Positions 25,494-34,623 are shown, counted from the first letter of the stretch. The stretch: 46,256 bases of DNA from Bacilli bacterium (GCA_017517765.1 JAFWYE010000005.1:1-46256); one strand, 5' to 3'. Program-made: numbers and translations. The notes: generated by a model from the letters alone, not told the origin.

Positions 25494-25778
25494 CAAAAAT
25501 ACCCGTACCATCCTACAATAAGGACGAATACGGGTATCCGCGGTGCCACCTTAATTATTACTAAACATTAATATATGTTTTGCTTCCTTTAGTAATCTCT
25601 TTTCTTAGCTCTAATAAGCCCAGCAATATGATAACGGTTTGCTTCCGAACTAGTCTACTAAGATTTCTCTTTTCCTTAGTTAGCTCCGAGGTGTTCGTTC
25701 CCAAAAATCTTGTAATCAGTTTCCACTATACCTGACTCACTAGTACAAGTTATTTAAGGTACTTGTCCTCATCTACGC
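25494..25778 (-). promoter_or_regulatory. T-box riboswitch, predicted to sense uncharged tRNA-Asn
   Basis: The minus-strand leader has all main T-box parts. Stem I starts near GATGAGGACAAGTACC. The specifier region reads GAACGAACACCTCGGAGC; aligned to the known glyQS leader by the distance to the closing GAGC, the specifier is AAC (25693-25695), an Asn codon. The conserved T-box sequence AAGGTGGCACCGCGG lies at 25538-25552. Its acceptor-pairing bulge is UGGC, complementary to GCCA, meaning a G discriminator base, which tRNA-Asn has. A long terminator hairpin follows (25499-25537) with a T-run. Binding of uncharged tRNA would let the antiterminator form and switch on the gene at 24649-25470. 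Confidence 0.95.
25499..25537 (-). terminator. Regulated terminator of the T-box leader
   Basis: Stem ATACCCGTA with TACGGGTAT, plus an inner GTCCT/AGGAT helix, followed on minus by five T. It lies immediately after the T-box sequence and is mutually exclusive with the antiterminator. Confidence 0.93.
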
Positions 25779-25784
25779 ACTTTT

Positions 25785-25813
25785 ATTTTAATATGAGTTA
25801 ATTATAGTGTCAA
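25785..25813 (-). promoter_or_regulatory. Promoter of the T-box leader
   Basis: TTGACA (25808-25813), a 17-base spacer and TAAAAT (25785-25790) on the minus strand. The predicted transcript start near 25778 is right at the beginning of stem I. Confidence 0.8.
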
Positions 25814-25858
25814 ATATTTTTTTATTCTCTCCACACCTAATACTAAAGTATTAAATTT

Positions 25859-26389
25859 TTATTTTTCTTGTGTATTATCTATATTTTTATAAGCCTTTAT
25901 AGTGCCAATAATTTCAAATATAAGTAAAACACTTTCTAATACTCCTCCAAAAAAAGATTTAACATAGACATTATAAATAACCCAACAAATACTTGCTGGA
26001 ATCCCTAATAATTTATATACTTTTGGGTTCTTTTGCCATGCTGAATATGTATAAATCATAGTACCAAACATAGAGAATAAACTTAAAATTCCAATATATG
26101 TAAGACAACCAGAAACAATAGAAATAACATATAAAATTCCTAGTATTATCCAATCTATATAATTTATTTTAGTATTGTTACCCCTATATAGGAAAATTAT
26201 ATTTCTAGTCATAGCAATAAGAGACATAACAACCCCACTCCATGCTCCTAAAAATATAAAAGCAATCGCATTACTAGCTACAGCCCCAAAACTCATAATT
26301 AATATCTTTTTTCTATCTTTATAAAAATAAGTTCCTGCAAGAAGAGCATAACTTATAATTACAAATACTTGCGAAATTATATAAAACAA
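25859..26389 (-). CDS. YgjV-family inner membrane protein
   Basis: 176 aa with about six membrane helices. The MTRNIIFLYRG segment after the third helix, preceded by FLGAWSGVVMSLIA, and the late pattern ASICWVIYNVYVKSFFGGVLE resemble the YgjV (Imp-YgjV) family, whose function is not settled. The start is a TTG immediately after the stop of the upstream GNAT gene, so the two are probably translationally coupled. The GNAT, APH and YgjV genes are packed with gaps of only a few bases and form one operon. Confidence 0.75.
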   Translation of the reverse strand: MFYIISQVFVIISYALLAGTYFYKDRKKILIMSFGAVASNAIAFIFLGAWSGVVMSLIAMTRNIIFLYRGNNTKINYIDWIILGILYVISIVSGCLTYIGILSLFSMFGTMIYTYSAWQKNPKVYKLLGIPASICWVIYNVYVKSFFGGVLESVLLIFEIIGTIKAYKNIDNTQEK

Positions 26390-26392
26390 CTA

Positions 26393-26917
26393 CTACATCC
26401 CCTTATCTAAATAAATATAATATCTTTCAATATCATAGTTTCTCTCTTTTACAAACATTCTATCAAGTAAAACTCCACCATTAGCAAGTATACATCTTCT
26501 TGATGCCTCATTTGTTACTAAACAGTTTATCATAACCTTATCAAGATTCAACTTTTTACACTCTTTTAAACCCAACTTAAGCATCATTTTTGAATACCCT
26601 TTTCCTCGTTCATCAAAAGCAATGCAATAACCAATATTACCAAATATTGGATTAATTTCTTTATGTCTAATTTGAAGCATTCCAATTACTTTATTGTCAT
26701 TTTTTCTAATACATATATATTGAATGTATGGTGGCATATTATTAGGCGTATTCTTTCCATCTTTATAATCTATACATCTCTCTAACCAAGTATCAAAATC
26801 ATCGATTCTTAAAGAGCCACACCCATCCATTCTAGAATTATTATCTAACATATTTTTCTTAAATAATTCAACTTCTTTTCTATATTCTTCATTAGGAAAG
26901 ATTAATTCCAACTCCAT
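26393..26917 (-). CDS. GNAT family N-acetyltransferase
   Basis: 174 aa cytosolic protein. It shows the GNAT order of elements: strand VIGMLQIRHKEINP, strand IGYCIAFDERGKGYSKMML (acetyl-CoA pyrophosphate-binding loop R-G-K-G-Y), then KVMINCLVTNEASRRCILANGG, the Asn and helix typical of the RimJ/RimL-like branch. It transfers an acetyl group to an amine. The acceptor is unknown. It is second in the operon behind the APH-like kinase (gap three bases), a combination often seen in small-molecule modification loci. Confidence 0.9.
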   Translation of the reverse strand: MELELIFPNEEYRKEVELFKKNMLDNNSRMDGCGSLRIDDFDTWLERCIDYKDGKNTPNNMPPYIQYICIRKNDNKVIGMLQIRHKEINPIFGNIGYCIAFDERGKGYSKMMLKLGLKECKKLNLDKVMINCLVTNEASRRCILANGGVLLDRMFVKERNYDIERYYIYLDKGM

Positions 26918-26920
26918 AAA

Positions 26921-27835
26921 TTACTCCTTTATAATACCCTTGTACCATGTAGGTATAGTCAATTTAAAATTATCATACCACTCAAGAGTAGATTTATTAA
27001 TCTTATACGCATTTTTAAGACTTTCTCCACCAATTTTATATGCCCAAGGAAGAAATGAAATAAAGTTTTCTGCAGCATACATTTTTAAGATAGGAAAAAA
27101 ATCATCAGGTATATTATCATTAAAATACCCATTTATAAGCCCTGTTTCAAAATATTCACTTACAAACACATTCCATATAAATGGCTTTAAATCATCATAG
27201 GGATCAGCTATCTTATTCTTTTCAAAATCTATAATTCCAATCTCACTATTATTTGCAATCATATTATTAACATGATAATCTCCATGAGTAAAAGTAAGCG
27301 GTCTATTTTCCATTAAATTATAGTTATTCTCAACAAAAGATGTAACTATATCAATCCCCTCTATTTCTAGATTACACTCTTTTAAAGCTTTATATTTTTT
27401 AGCCATCTTAGCTTTAAATTTATCTATCCATTTATCCTCACTATTTATTTCTACATTTAAAGTATGAAGTTTAGACAAAATCTTACCAGCTTCTTTGCCT
27501 AACTTATAAGCTTCAATATTTGATAAAGTAGAAATATATTCACCTGAATCAACACCCTCTAAATAAGTCAAAACAGTATATATTTTTTCATCATTTAATT
27601 TACCAAAAGCTATTGGTTTTGAAGCATTAATATTTAGCTTTTCTATTTTCTTTAATAACTCATATTGGCTTTTTCTTTCCTCATAAGAATCAATACTTGC
27701 AACTCTAAGTAAATACTTATTGTTTAAATTATCAATTACTAAATATTTATCTTCTCCAGAAAAGCCTTTATTAATTTTTTCAATACTCACCCAATTATTA
27801 CTAAAAGGTATAACCTCAAATTCTTTAAAACTCAT
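26921..27835 (-). CDS. Aminoglycoside phosphotransferase-like (APH) kinase
   Basis: 304 aa, kinase fold of the APH/choline kinase family. Seen: an N-terminal lobe with INKGFSGEDKYLVIDN and YLLRVAS, where Arg44 stands at the place usually held by the ATP-binding lysine; hinge VLTYLEGV; catalytic loop THGDYHVNNM (184-192, with Asp186 and Asn191); metal loop GIIDFEKNKIADPYDDL (Asp203). The active-site residues of the C-lobe are intact. The substrate may be a sugar, choline or another small alcohol; the name does not imply drug resistance. It begins an operon with the GNAT and YgjV genes. Ribosome site AGGTG. Confidence 0.9.
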   Translation of the reverse strand: MSFKEFEVIPFSNNWVSIEKINKGFSGEDKYLVIDNLNNKYLLRVASIDSYEERKSQYELLKKIEKLNINASKPIAFGKLNDEKIYTVLTYLEGVDSGEYISTLSNIEAYKLGKEAGKILSKLHTLNVEINSEDKWIDKFKAKMAKKYKALKECNLEIEGIDIVTSFVENNYNLMENRPLTFTHGDYHVNNMIANNSEIGIIDFEKNKIADPYDDLKPFIWNVFVSEYFETGLINGYFNDNIPDDFFPILKMYAAENFISFLPWAYKIGGESLKNAYKINKSTLEWYDNFKLTIPTWYKGIIKE

Positions 27836-27897
27836 ATTAACACCTCACATAATTATCATTATAAATGATAAACCTAAGATTTTATAATTTTATCTTA

Positions 27898-28332
27898 TTA
27901 TTTAGTTTCATCTATAAAATACTCTATAGCTTTTTTATGATATGGTAGAGGTAATTTATCTAATATTTCATTTTCCTCTACCCACTTACAAATACACCCT
28001 TCTTCACTAGGGGCACCAACATTATTTAAATTAACTTCCACAATAAAAATATTCGCTTTAGATTCCATCTTATATTTTCCCATAGCAAGCCAAAAGCAAT
28101 CAATGCATACAAATTCTTTAATACTTACAATTTCATATCCAGACTCTTCTTTAAATTCTCTTTTTAAACATTCCTTATAAGTTTCATTTTCCTCTAATCC
28201 CCCACCAACTAAAGAATATTGATTATTTTTCTTAACTAACAAAAACTTATTATTGACTTTTACAATTCCAAAACATGTTTCTCTAAAATCATATTTAGAT
28301 TCAAATTTTTCTCCTATTACTATCGTTTTCAC
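27898..28332 (-). CDS. Nudix hydrolase
   Basis: 144 aa from GTG 28332, which sits seven bases after GGGTGA. A second in-frame GTG at 28341 overlaps that ribosome site. The Nudix box GX5EX7REUXEEXGU is complete, running from GGGLEENE through KREFKEESGYE (about residues 50-75). Family members hydrolyse nucleoside diphosphates linked to another group. The last part, CKWVEENEILDKLPLPYHKK, is typical of MutT-like hydrolases of modified nucleotides. Substrate unknown. It stands alone between the APH operon and the surface protein gene. Confidence 0.9.
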   Translation of the reverse strand: MKTIVIGEKFESKYDFRETCFGIVKVNNKFLLVKKNNQYSLVGGGLEENETYKECLKREFKEESGYEIVSIKEFVCIDCFWLAMGKYKMESKANIFIVEVNLNNVGAPSEEGCICKWVEENEILDKLPLPYHKKAIEYFIDETK

Positions 28333-28361
28333 TAAATTCACCCACTATCTATTAATATAAC

Positions 28362-28387
28362 AAAAAAAGGCTTGTTTTTATCAAGCC
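28362..28387 (-). terminator. Terminator of the BspA-like surface protein gene
   Basis: Stem GGCTTG-(7)-CAAGCC (28369-28387), followed on minus by seven T. The stem overlaps the TGA stop at 28381-28383. Confidence 0.82.
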
Positions 28388-31300
28388 CTATTTATTAATA
28401 TTCTTTTCTTTTTAAATATTATAAACCAACAAGTTCCTGCTCCTAATGCAATAGTGGCAGTAATACTAGTGACAATAAGTGCAATTTCACCACCTGTTAA
28501 TTTGTTATTAACAGTTAATTTAGCATTAACATATGTTATAGTATAGTTTTCTCCTGCATTAGCATCTTTAATAACAATGTCATAAACACCTGCTTTATTT
28601 TTTGCAGTCTCAGGATCATTTAATGTTCTAGTTGGTTCTTTAGTTAAAGTGTCATTTGCTAATAAGCCTTCAACTTTATATGTAAAGTTAGGGAAAGAAT
28701 CTCTTTCATCCATAACTTTATCATCTGCTGTTATAACAATTTCAACCTTATTTATAATAACAGTTATACTTAATGGATTTATGGCATTATAGTTTTCAGT
28801 TCCATTAACCATAAACCAAATTGTATAAGTTCCTGCATTTTTTGCAATAGGTAATTCGCTAGCATAAGTGACTCCATCTAAACTATATTGTAAAACGCCC
28901 ATATCAGTAGACCCTGCTTCAATCAAAACTTGGTCATAGCCAGTATAATTTAATGTCTTAGGTGCTGGAGGTAAAACATGTGGTGTTGCTTTCACTATAG
29001 TTACCTCAACATATTGTTGATCCACATCTGCATAGTTTGTATTTCCTAAAACTCTATACCATACTAAGTATGTATTAATATTTACAGCAGTTGGTAAATC
29101 CCTACTCCAATCTCCACCTTCAAGCTTATATTGCATTTCTCCTTGAGAAGCATATCCTTCATTAATTAGAACTTGCTCCCATCCATTATAAACTATTGTT
29201 TTTGGTGTTGGAGCAGTATATTGAATGGCAGCTTTTTCTATTTCTACTTCAACTAAAATAGGTCCTACAGTATTGTAATATTCATTAATATCAACTTTAT
29301 ACCATATTTGATATGTTCCTGCATTTATTGCTTTTGGCAGATTGTTACTCCATTCAACATTATCTAAACTATATTCAACACAACCAATATCTGTGCTTCC
29401 TGCCTCAACTAATTCTTGTTCTTCTCCATTATATGTTAAATTTTTTGCAACTGGTGCTGTAACTACTGGAGTTGCTTTTTCCATAACAATAGTTAGCATT
29501 GCTTCTGGAATATCATAATAATTAGTACCTCCATTTACTCTATAATAGACTTTATAAGTACCTGGAACAGTAGCACAAGGAAGTTCCATACTCCATTCAC
29601 CATCATTAACTTTATATTCCAAATCTCCACCAGTAGTAAATCCAGCAACAACCAATTCTTGTTCTTCTGTATTATATATAAGTTCTCTAGCTACTGGAAC
29701 AGTCAATACAGGTGTAACTTTTTCTATTTCCACATTAAAAGAATGTGGACCATGTGGTTGATAATTAGTAACTTCAACTTTATACCATACTGTATATACT
29801 CCAGCATGTTTAGCTTTTGGCAATTCGCTTGACCATTCTCCATCATCTAGTTTGTATTGCATTGCCCCAAAGCTTGTAGTTCCTTCTTCAACTAGAGTTT
29901 GTTGTTCCCCTGTATACTTTAAACCCTCAATTGCTGTTGGAGCTGTAACGATAAGTGGAGCACTTGTAATTTCAACATTCACAGATTGTGGTGCCACATC
30001 ATAATAATTGTCATCGCCAACAACTCTATACCAAACAACATATACACCTGGATTAGTTGCTACAGGAATATCTGTAATCCACTCACCATCATCTACTCTA
30101 TATTGTAGTTCACCACCAGTAGAATAAGCAGCCGTTACTAATTCTTGAGGAAGCCAATTATATTCTAATACATTAGCCACAGGAGCAGTAACTACTGGAG
30201 TAGCTCTAATTATAGAATACACAACTGTTACTTCTACGCCAAAGAATTCAATTATTGCAGTATACTCACCTACATTAATAGGCTCAACATCATGTCCTTG
30301 GGCATCTTTGTATATGATATCGTATATAATGTCGTATGTATTAACAACATGAGGAGATACGTATAGACCAGTATATTCAAAATTAATAGGCTTGCTTATT
30401 TCTAAATAAACTTTATTACAATCGGTAGACTTTATAATTTTAGTATTTCCATTATCACTAACCTCAACAATTAATTCACATAAACTTTCAAAATAAATAT
30501 CATATTTATAAGCATGGGCATAAGTTGTAGAGCCAATATGGCCCTTTAACATTGTTAATGAATCAGAAACAAAAGCTGAAGTAGCAATGTCCATTTCTAG
30601 TGAATCAACTATAATAGTAGATATTTGTGATTCTTGAATAGCATATTCTCCAATACTAGTAACAGCATTTGATATTCTTAAAGTAGTTAAATTATTATTT
30701 GATAAGAAAGCATACTCAGCAATTGAAGTTACAAAGTCATCAGTCGTATAGGCATCACCAATTTTATTTTCAGGATAACTATATAAAACCTCTTTACTTT
30801 TACTATACAAAATACCATTTAAAGAAGAGTATGAAGAATTATTTTCATCAACAATATATTCAACAAGGTCCTCGCAATTTTCGCACGCTTTTGGCTCAAT
30901 TAATATTAAAGAAGCTGGTAAATTTAATGAAGTTATAGCTGTATTTCTAAATGAAAAATCATATATGTATTCAACCCCTTCCATGCCTGAGACAGAGGCT
31001 AAATCAACACAATTTTCAAATGCACTAGTATGAATTGCTGTTATATTACTTGGAATTTCTATACTTGTAAGTCCACTTCCCTCAAATGTAGAAGCAGGTA
31101 TTTCACTAATTCCTTTTAATCCCTCAACAGTTGTAAGATTATATGTGTAAGCAAATACTGTATCACCCATATTTGTGACAGTCAAAGGAATGTTTATAGA
31201 AGTTAATTTAGTATAAGCAAATGCTGAATCCCCTATAGAAGTAACACTGCTTGGAATTTCGATTGAACTAATAGGCAAAAAAGCAAATAATCCTCTACCA

Positions 31301-31638
31301 ATATTAGTTATACTATCATCAATTAATACAGAAGTAATATTATATTTTGGCTCATATGGATATGGATCCCCCTCTTCCATGTTAACCCAAGGTATAGAGT
31401 TTTCAAAATCTTTTACCGCTCCATTGCCAGTAACATGCATATCATATTGAGTAGAATCAACCTTGTTTTCATAAATATTTACAAAAACACTTCCATCTGT
31501 AGACTCAGAAACATCATAAGTTGCAACAGGTGTCTCCCCCTCATATGCTGCACTAATATTTGCCATATCAAAAAGTAATGTACACATTAATGTAGCCATA
31601 AATAAAAACATAGTTTTTAAAACTCTTTTTTTGTTCAT
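28381..31638 (-). CDS. Large surface protein with BspA-type leucine-rich repeats and six beta-sandwich repeats
   Basis: 1085 aa from ATG 31638, preceded by GGAAGTGA. A longer frame to 31680 lacks a ribosome site and would spoil the signal peptide. Residues 1-30 form a Sec signal peptide (RVLKTMFLFMATLMCTLLFD). Residues about 90-380 carry BspA-type LRR units (ITNIGRGLFAFLPISSIEIP; TSIGDSAFAYTKLTSINIP). From about 480 to 965 there are six repeats of about 80 residues, each with VTAPVA..L.Y...EQ.LV, G.(M/L)(E/Q)Y..(D/N)..W, and NAGTY.(V/I)WY(K/R)V. A last MBG-type domain (VEIVITADDKVMDERDSFPN) precedes one C-terminal helix and the basic tail FKKKRILINRA. No LPXTG motif, so it should be held by the C-terminal helix rather than by sortase. 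Likely an adhesin. Confidence 0.9.
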   Translation of the reverse strand: MNKKRVLKTMFLFMATLMCTLLFDMANISAAYEGETPVATYDVSESTDGSVFVNIYENKVDSTQYDMHVTGNGAVKDFENSIPWVNMEEGDPYPYEPKYNITSVLIDDSITNIGRGLFAFLPISSIEIPSSVTSIGDSAFAYTKLTSINIPLTVTNMGDTVFAYTYNLTTVEGLKGISEIPASTFEGSGLTSIEIPSNITAIHTSAFENCVDLASVSGMEGVEYIYDFSFRNTAITSLNLPASLILIEPKACENCEDLVEYIVDENNSSYSSLNGILYSKSKEVLYSYPENKIGDAYTTDDFVTSIAEYAFLSNNNLTTLRISNAVTSIGEYAIQESQISTIIVDSLEMDIATSAFVSDSLTMLKGHIGSTTYAHAYKYDIYFESLCELIVEVSDNGNTKIIKSTDCNKVYLEISKPINFEYTGLYVSPHVVNTYDIIYDIIYKDAQGHDVEPINVGEYTAIIEFFGVEVTVVYSIIRATPVVTAPVANVLEYNWLPQELVTAAYSTGGELQYRVDDGEWITDIPVATNPGVYVVWYRVVGDDNYYDVAPQSVNVEITSAPLIVTAPTAIEGLKYTGEQQTLVEEGTTSFGAMQYKLDDGEWSSELPKAKHAGVYTVWYKVEVTNYQPHGPHSFNVEIEKVTPVLTVPVARELIYNTEEQELVVAGFTTGGDLEYKVNDGEWSMELPCATVPGTYKVYYRVNGGTNYYDIPEAMLTIVMEKATPVVTAPVAKNLTYNGEEQELVEAGSTDIGCVEYSLDNVEWSNNLPKAINAGTYQIWYKVDINEYYNTVGPILVEVEIEKAAIQYTAPTPKTIVYNGWEQVLINEGYASQGEMQYKLEGGDWSRDLPTAVNINTYLVWYRVLGNTNYADVDQQYVEVTIVKATPHVLPPAPKTLNYTGYDQVLIEAGSTDMGVLQYSLDGVTYASELPIAKNAGTYTIWFMVNGTENYNAINPLSITVIINKVEIVITADDKVMDERDSFPNFTYKVEGLLANDTLTKEPTRTLNDPETAKNKAGVYDIVIKDANAGENYTITYVNAKLTVNNKLTGGEIALIVTSITATIALGAGTCWFIIFKKKRILINRA

Positions 31639-31697
31639 AAAATCACTTCCACAAAAGAATATTAACATAAATGCTTCCATAAAATCTCAATATAATG

Positions 31698-31725
31698 AAA
31701 AAAAAGGTTTGAATTAATTCAAACC
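31698..31725 (-). terminator. Terminator of the YwqG-like gene
   Basis: Perfect stem GGTTTGAA-TTAA-TTCAAACC (31706-31725) followed on minus by eight T. Confidence 0.88.
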
Positions 31726-31733
31726 CTTTCATT

Positions 31734-32495
31734 TTAACAACAATCCCAATCTACTACAGCCTTATCTAAATGACCATTTACAATATTTCCCATCGAAATG
31801 AGTACAAATATTATACCAGAATCCCCAACACAGAAATTCTTATAATCACTAGCAGAATCCAACTTAAATAAACATTCATCTGCACCTTCTAACTCTCCAT
31901 CTCTAGGATCATTTTGAGTAAAATCAGCATACCCTCCAATTGTAATAGGGTGATTTTTTATATTATTAGCAACTAATTCATACCAATCAAAATCAAAAGC
32001 ATCATCACAATCAAATACATTCTCTAGTTCAAGACCACAAACCTCATTTACAACCTCAACAAATAAGTCAGAAAACCTATAATCTGATAAAGGCATGTGG
32101 CACACATCTTTAGTGTATGTAATAGCGAATGTTTTTTCAAAAGGAAAATTACTATAATCTATTTTAGGAAATTCCTTTTGATACTCTAATCCTTCTTTAA
32201 AAACTTTAATCTCATATTCTAGTGGCCAACCAAATTCTGAATCTACAAATATTTCTAATATTCCCTCATTTGGATATCCTTCTAATTTAATATTTTTTAA
32301 ATTAACTTGAAGTAATAATCCCATTGGTACTCCACTTTTACTAACTGGATATTTTTCACCAATTGGCAAATATGGTTTCCCGCCCATCTTATCCTCTAAA
32401 ATATCAGCATCTTTTATAACATAATCTACTTTATAACATTCTTTTTCTGTTCTTTCTTTAAAAACCTTAATTGCTTCCAAAAACTTATCTTTCAT
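31734..32495 (-). CDS. YwqG-family (DUF1963) protein
   Basis: 253 aa cytosolic protein of the YwqG/DUF1963 family, function unknown. Family landmarks are present: KMGGKPYLPIGEKYPVSKSG near residue 35, MGLLLQVNLKNI, GILEIFVDSEFG, then GGYADFTQNDPRDGE near 190, LFKLDSASDYKNFCVGDSG and a final acidic VVDWDCC. The length fits the family. It lies ten bases after the 175-aa coiled-coil gene and is probably co-transcribed with it. Strong GGAGG ribosome site. Confidence 0.85.
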   Translation of the reverse strand: MKDKFLEAIKVFKERTEKECYKVDYVIKDADILEDKMGGKPYLPIGEKYPVSKSGVPMGLLLQVNLKNIKLEGYPNEGILEIFVDSEFGWPLEYEIKVFKEGLEYQKEFPKIDYSNFPFEKTFAITYTKDVCHMPLSDYRFSDLFVEVVNEVCGLELENVFDCDDAFDFDWYELVANNIKNHPITIGGYADFTQNDPRDGELEGADECLFKLDSASDYKNFCVGDSGIIFVLISMGNIVNGHLDKAVVDWDCC

Positions 32496-32505
32496 AAATC
32501 CTCCA

Positions 32506-33033
32506 TTATCTAGTAGTATTATTTACTTTAGCAATAACACTTTGTTTCATCCATGTAGTTAATATTTCAGTATTCTTTAATATCTCTCTTTCAAAATTCT
32601 TATAATTAGGATCATTACAAGATTGAGCTAACTTTCTAAAGTTAATCTTATTATCATTAAAAGTCTCTTGCATCATCTTTTTTAACTCTTCGACTTGATT
32701 ATTTAAATCCCCTTTTAGTCTGTTATCAACTTCCAATTTAATATCCGCAGTAGACTTTTCTTTTTTAACTCTAAATCTAACTCCTTGATATTTTTCCAAA
32801 ACGTTAATAAACTTTTTAAACTCATTATCAATTTTTCTTATGTTATCTATGTAATCTTTTAAAAGAAAATCTTTTCCATCAAATTTACCAGGATTTTCTT
32901 TCTTTAACTTTTCATATGCAAACATAGTCTTCATAGCTAATTCTTTTTGCTCATTTAAAATCGTATTAAACATATCTACACAAAAATCAGCATCTTTCAT
33001 CTTTACATTATTAAAACTAAATACATTAGCCAT
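32506..33033 (-). CDS. Unknown coiled-coil protein
   Basis: 175 aa, cytosolic, nearly all helical, with heptad-like Lys/Glu/Leu patterns (residues 25-90 and 100-145, such as NQVEELKKMMQETFNDNKIN). No catalytic or membrane motif. The N-terminus (MANVFSFNNVKMKDADFCVD) is short and extended. It is the first gene of a two-gene operon with the YwqG-like protein. The size and helical make-up recall small secretion-substrate or chaperone-like proteins, but no such system is nearby and no WXG motif is present. Ribosome site TTAGGTGG. I recognise no family. Confidence 0.75.
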   Translation of the reverse strand: MANVFSFNNVKMKDADFCVDMFNTILNEQKELAMKTMFAYEKLKKENPGKFDGKDFLLKDYIDNIRKIDNEFKKFINVLEKYQGVRFRVKKEKSTADIKLEVDNRLKGDLNNQVEELKKMMQETFNDNKINFRKLAQSCNDPNYKNFEREILKNTEILTTWMKQSVIAKVNNTTR

Positions 33034-33070
33034 ATAAACACCACCTAACTTAATATATTAAATTTTCAAA

Positions 33071-34576
33071 TTATAAAATTATAAATGTACATGTAGCAGG
33101 TTCTAGAGTTAGTTTACCTTCTTTTTTAACAGGAGTTAGATCAGGTAATTCATTATTATCTTTTAATACTAACTCTTTACCATTTAATAGCATTACTTCA
33201 CTACGTAAATGACTAGCACTTAAAGTATATACTTCTGCTTCTTTTGGTAAATCTATTGTAGTTACTTCTTCTTTAGAATTATTAATTACTAAATAAGCAA
33301 CACCTGGTTTACCATCTTTTCTAGAATGAGCAAATACATGTGCCCCTTCTCTTATTGGTTCATTAGTATTATAAACCGTATCTCCCATTAGCTTAGTCCA
33401 TAAAAGAACTGCAAAATAATTAGGTCTAGGATCAAAACTTCCATGCTCTAAGAAACCATATGCTGAAGAAGCTAAGGTATTATGAAAGATTATACCATCA
33501 GTAATTGTAGCAAATGTTCCTAGCTCATTTAATGTTCTAAATACATCCATAAATGTAGAAGCCCATGAGTTTCCTCCTCCACCTGCATCTCCTGATTCAG
33601 TAACCCACATTTGACCATTAGGAACATACTTATCTCTAAATGGACATGAAGCTTTAGCAGCACCTGGAGCAACACTTAAGTACGCTTCGCTTAATGTTCT
33701 ATCAGGATGCCAATGCATCGCAGGCATAACAGATGCTAATCTATCTGAAATACCATTATAATAGTGATATGAATATACATCGAAGTGTTCTTTTGATCCA
33801 TCCATAAGATCATCTGTAGTACAATTATCTCCCATCATAGAAACAATACCACCAGCATTACCCATTCCTGCTTCATCAGCAAAACTACCTTCCATTGCTA
33901 CAGTACAAGGCCCAACAAGTAATACTTCAGGATAATTGTCTCTTACCCATTTAATAAATAAATCTTGATCTCTAACATAATCTTTTCCTGTATATCCTAA
34001 AGGTGCTCCAGAGAAAGCTAGCATATTAGGTTCATTCATAAATTCTGCAGCCTCAATTGGTACCCCATACTCTTTAGCACTATCAAATAATAGCTTAGCT
34101 TGTGTAGGATGCCATGGCTCATTTGCTTTATGTAATCCCTCACAGTTATTAACTGAAACCAATAATTTAGCATTAATGTTCTTACAAAAATCCAATACTC
34201 CAATCCATTGTTCTTTAGTTAAAATAGATTGATATCCTTCAGGAACAACACCATTAGTAGTCCCATCAAAATCATAATAAGTTTTAGTAGCCCAAGTTCC
34301 AGAAACTCTAACCCAAACAGGCCCAAACTCCTTAGCTAATTTTCTAAGCTTTTCATTATATAAATCAATTGGTGGATATACTTGCATAATATTTGACATA
34401 TCCATCATTGACTTTAATGGAGGAAACTCTTCTTTTCCCTCAACTTGCCCTTTTGTATATGCCTTCCAAAATGTACCACCTGTAATCTCAGTCATCTCTA
34501 CATTATAAGACATAAGTCTTGAATCTACTTCCCTAATAACTTCTAAATTTAATCCTAGTTTTACACTCTCTGCCAT
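33071..34576 (-). CDS. Glycoside hydrolase, GH79/heparanase-like, cytosolic
   Basis: 501 aa from ATG 34576; a GTG 18 bases upstream also opens the frame, but GGAAAGG fits the ATG. Residues 1-400 form a clan GH-A type TIM barrel: PVWVRVSGTWATKTYYDF (as in heparanase-type enzymes), LLVSVNNCEG, the acid/base glutamate in AEFMNEPN (Glu182), HFDVYSYHYYNG, and the probable nucleophile in MWVTESGD (Glu327). Residues about 410-500 form a beta-sandwich domain (LDLPKEAEVYTLSASHL-like strands), as in family 79. These enzymes release uronic acids or related sugars from glycans. No signal peptide, so it should act on imported oligosaccharides; no transporter is next to it. Confidence 0.8.
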   Translation of the reverse strand: MAESVKLGLNLEVIREVDSRLMSYNVEMTEITGGTFWKAYTKGQVEGKEEFPPLKSMMDMSNIMQVYPPIDLYNEKLRKLAKEFGPVWVRVSGTWATKTYYDFDGTTNGVVPEGYQSILTKEQWIGVLDFCKNINAKLLVSVNNCEGLHKANEPWHPTQAKLLFDSAKEYGVPIEAAEFMNEPNMLAFSGAPLGYTGKDYVRDQDLFIKWVRDNYPEVLLVGPCTVAMEGSFADEAGMGNAGGIVSMMGDNCTTDDLMDGSKEHFDVYSYHYYNGISDRLASVMPAMHWHPDRTLSEAYLSVAPGAAKASCPFRDKYVPNGQMWVTESGDAGGGGNSWASTFMDVFRTLNELGTFATITDGIIFHNTLASSAYGFLEHGSFDPRPNYFAVLLWTKLMGDTVYNTNEPIREGAHVFAHSRKDGKPGVAYLVINNSKEEVTTIDLPKEAEVYTLSASHLRSEVMLLNGKELVLKDNNELPDLTPVKKEGKLTLEPATCTFIIL

Positions 34577-34623
34577 AACCTTTTTCCTTTCCACTTTATT
34601 TATATACTAGCATATAAATAAAA

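Noticed and set aside
26921..27835. Aminoglycoside resistance gene
   Set aside because: The kinase belongs to the broad APH/choline-kinase fold and has Arg in place of the usual ATP-binding Lys; nothing specific to aminoglycosides can be seen.
28978..30200. Regular similarity at about 240-base spacing, considered as a DNA repeat array or CRISPR
   Set aside because: The periodicity comes from the protein repeats of the surface protein; the DNA units are diverged and contiguous, with no constant repeat and no spacers.
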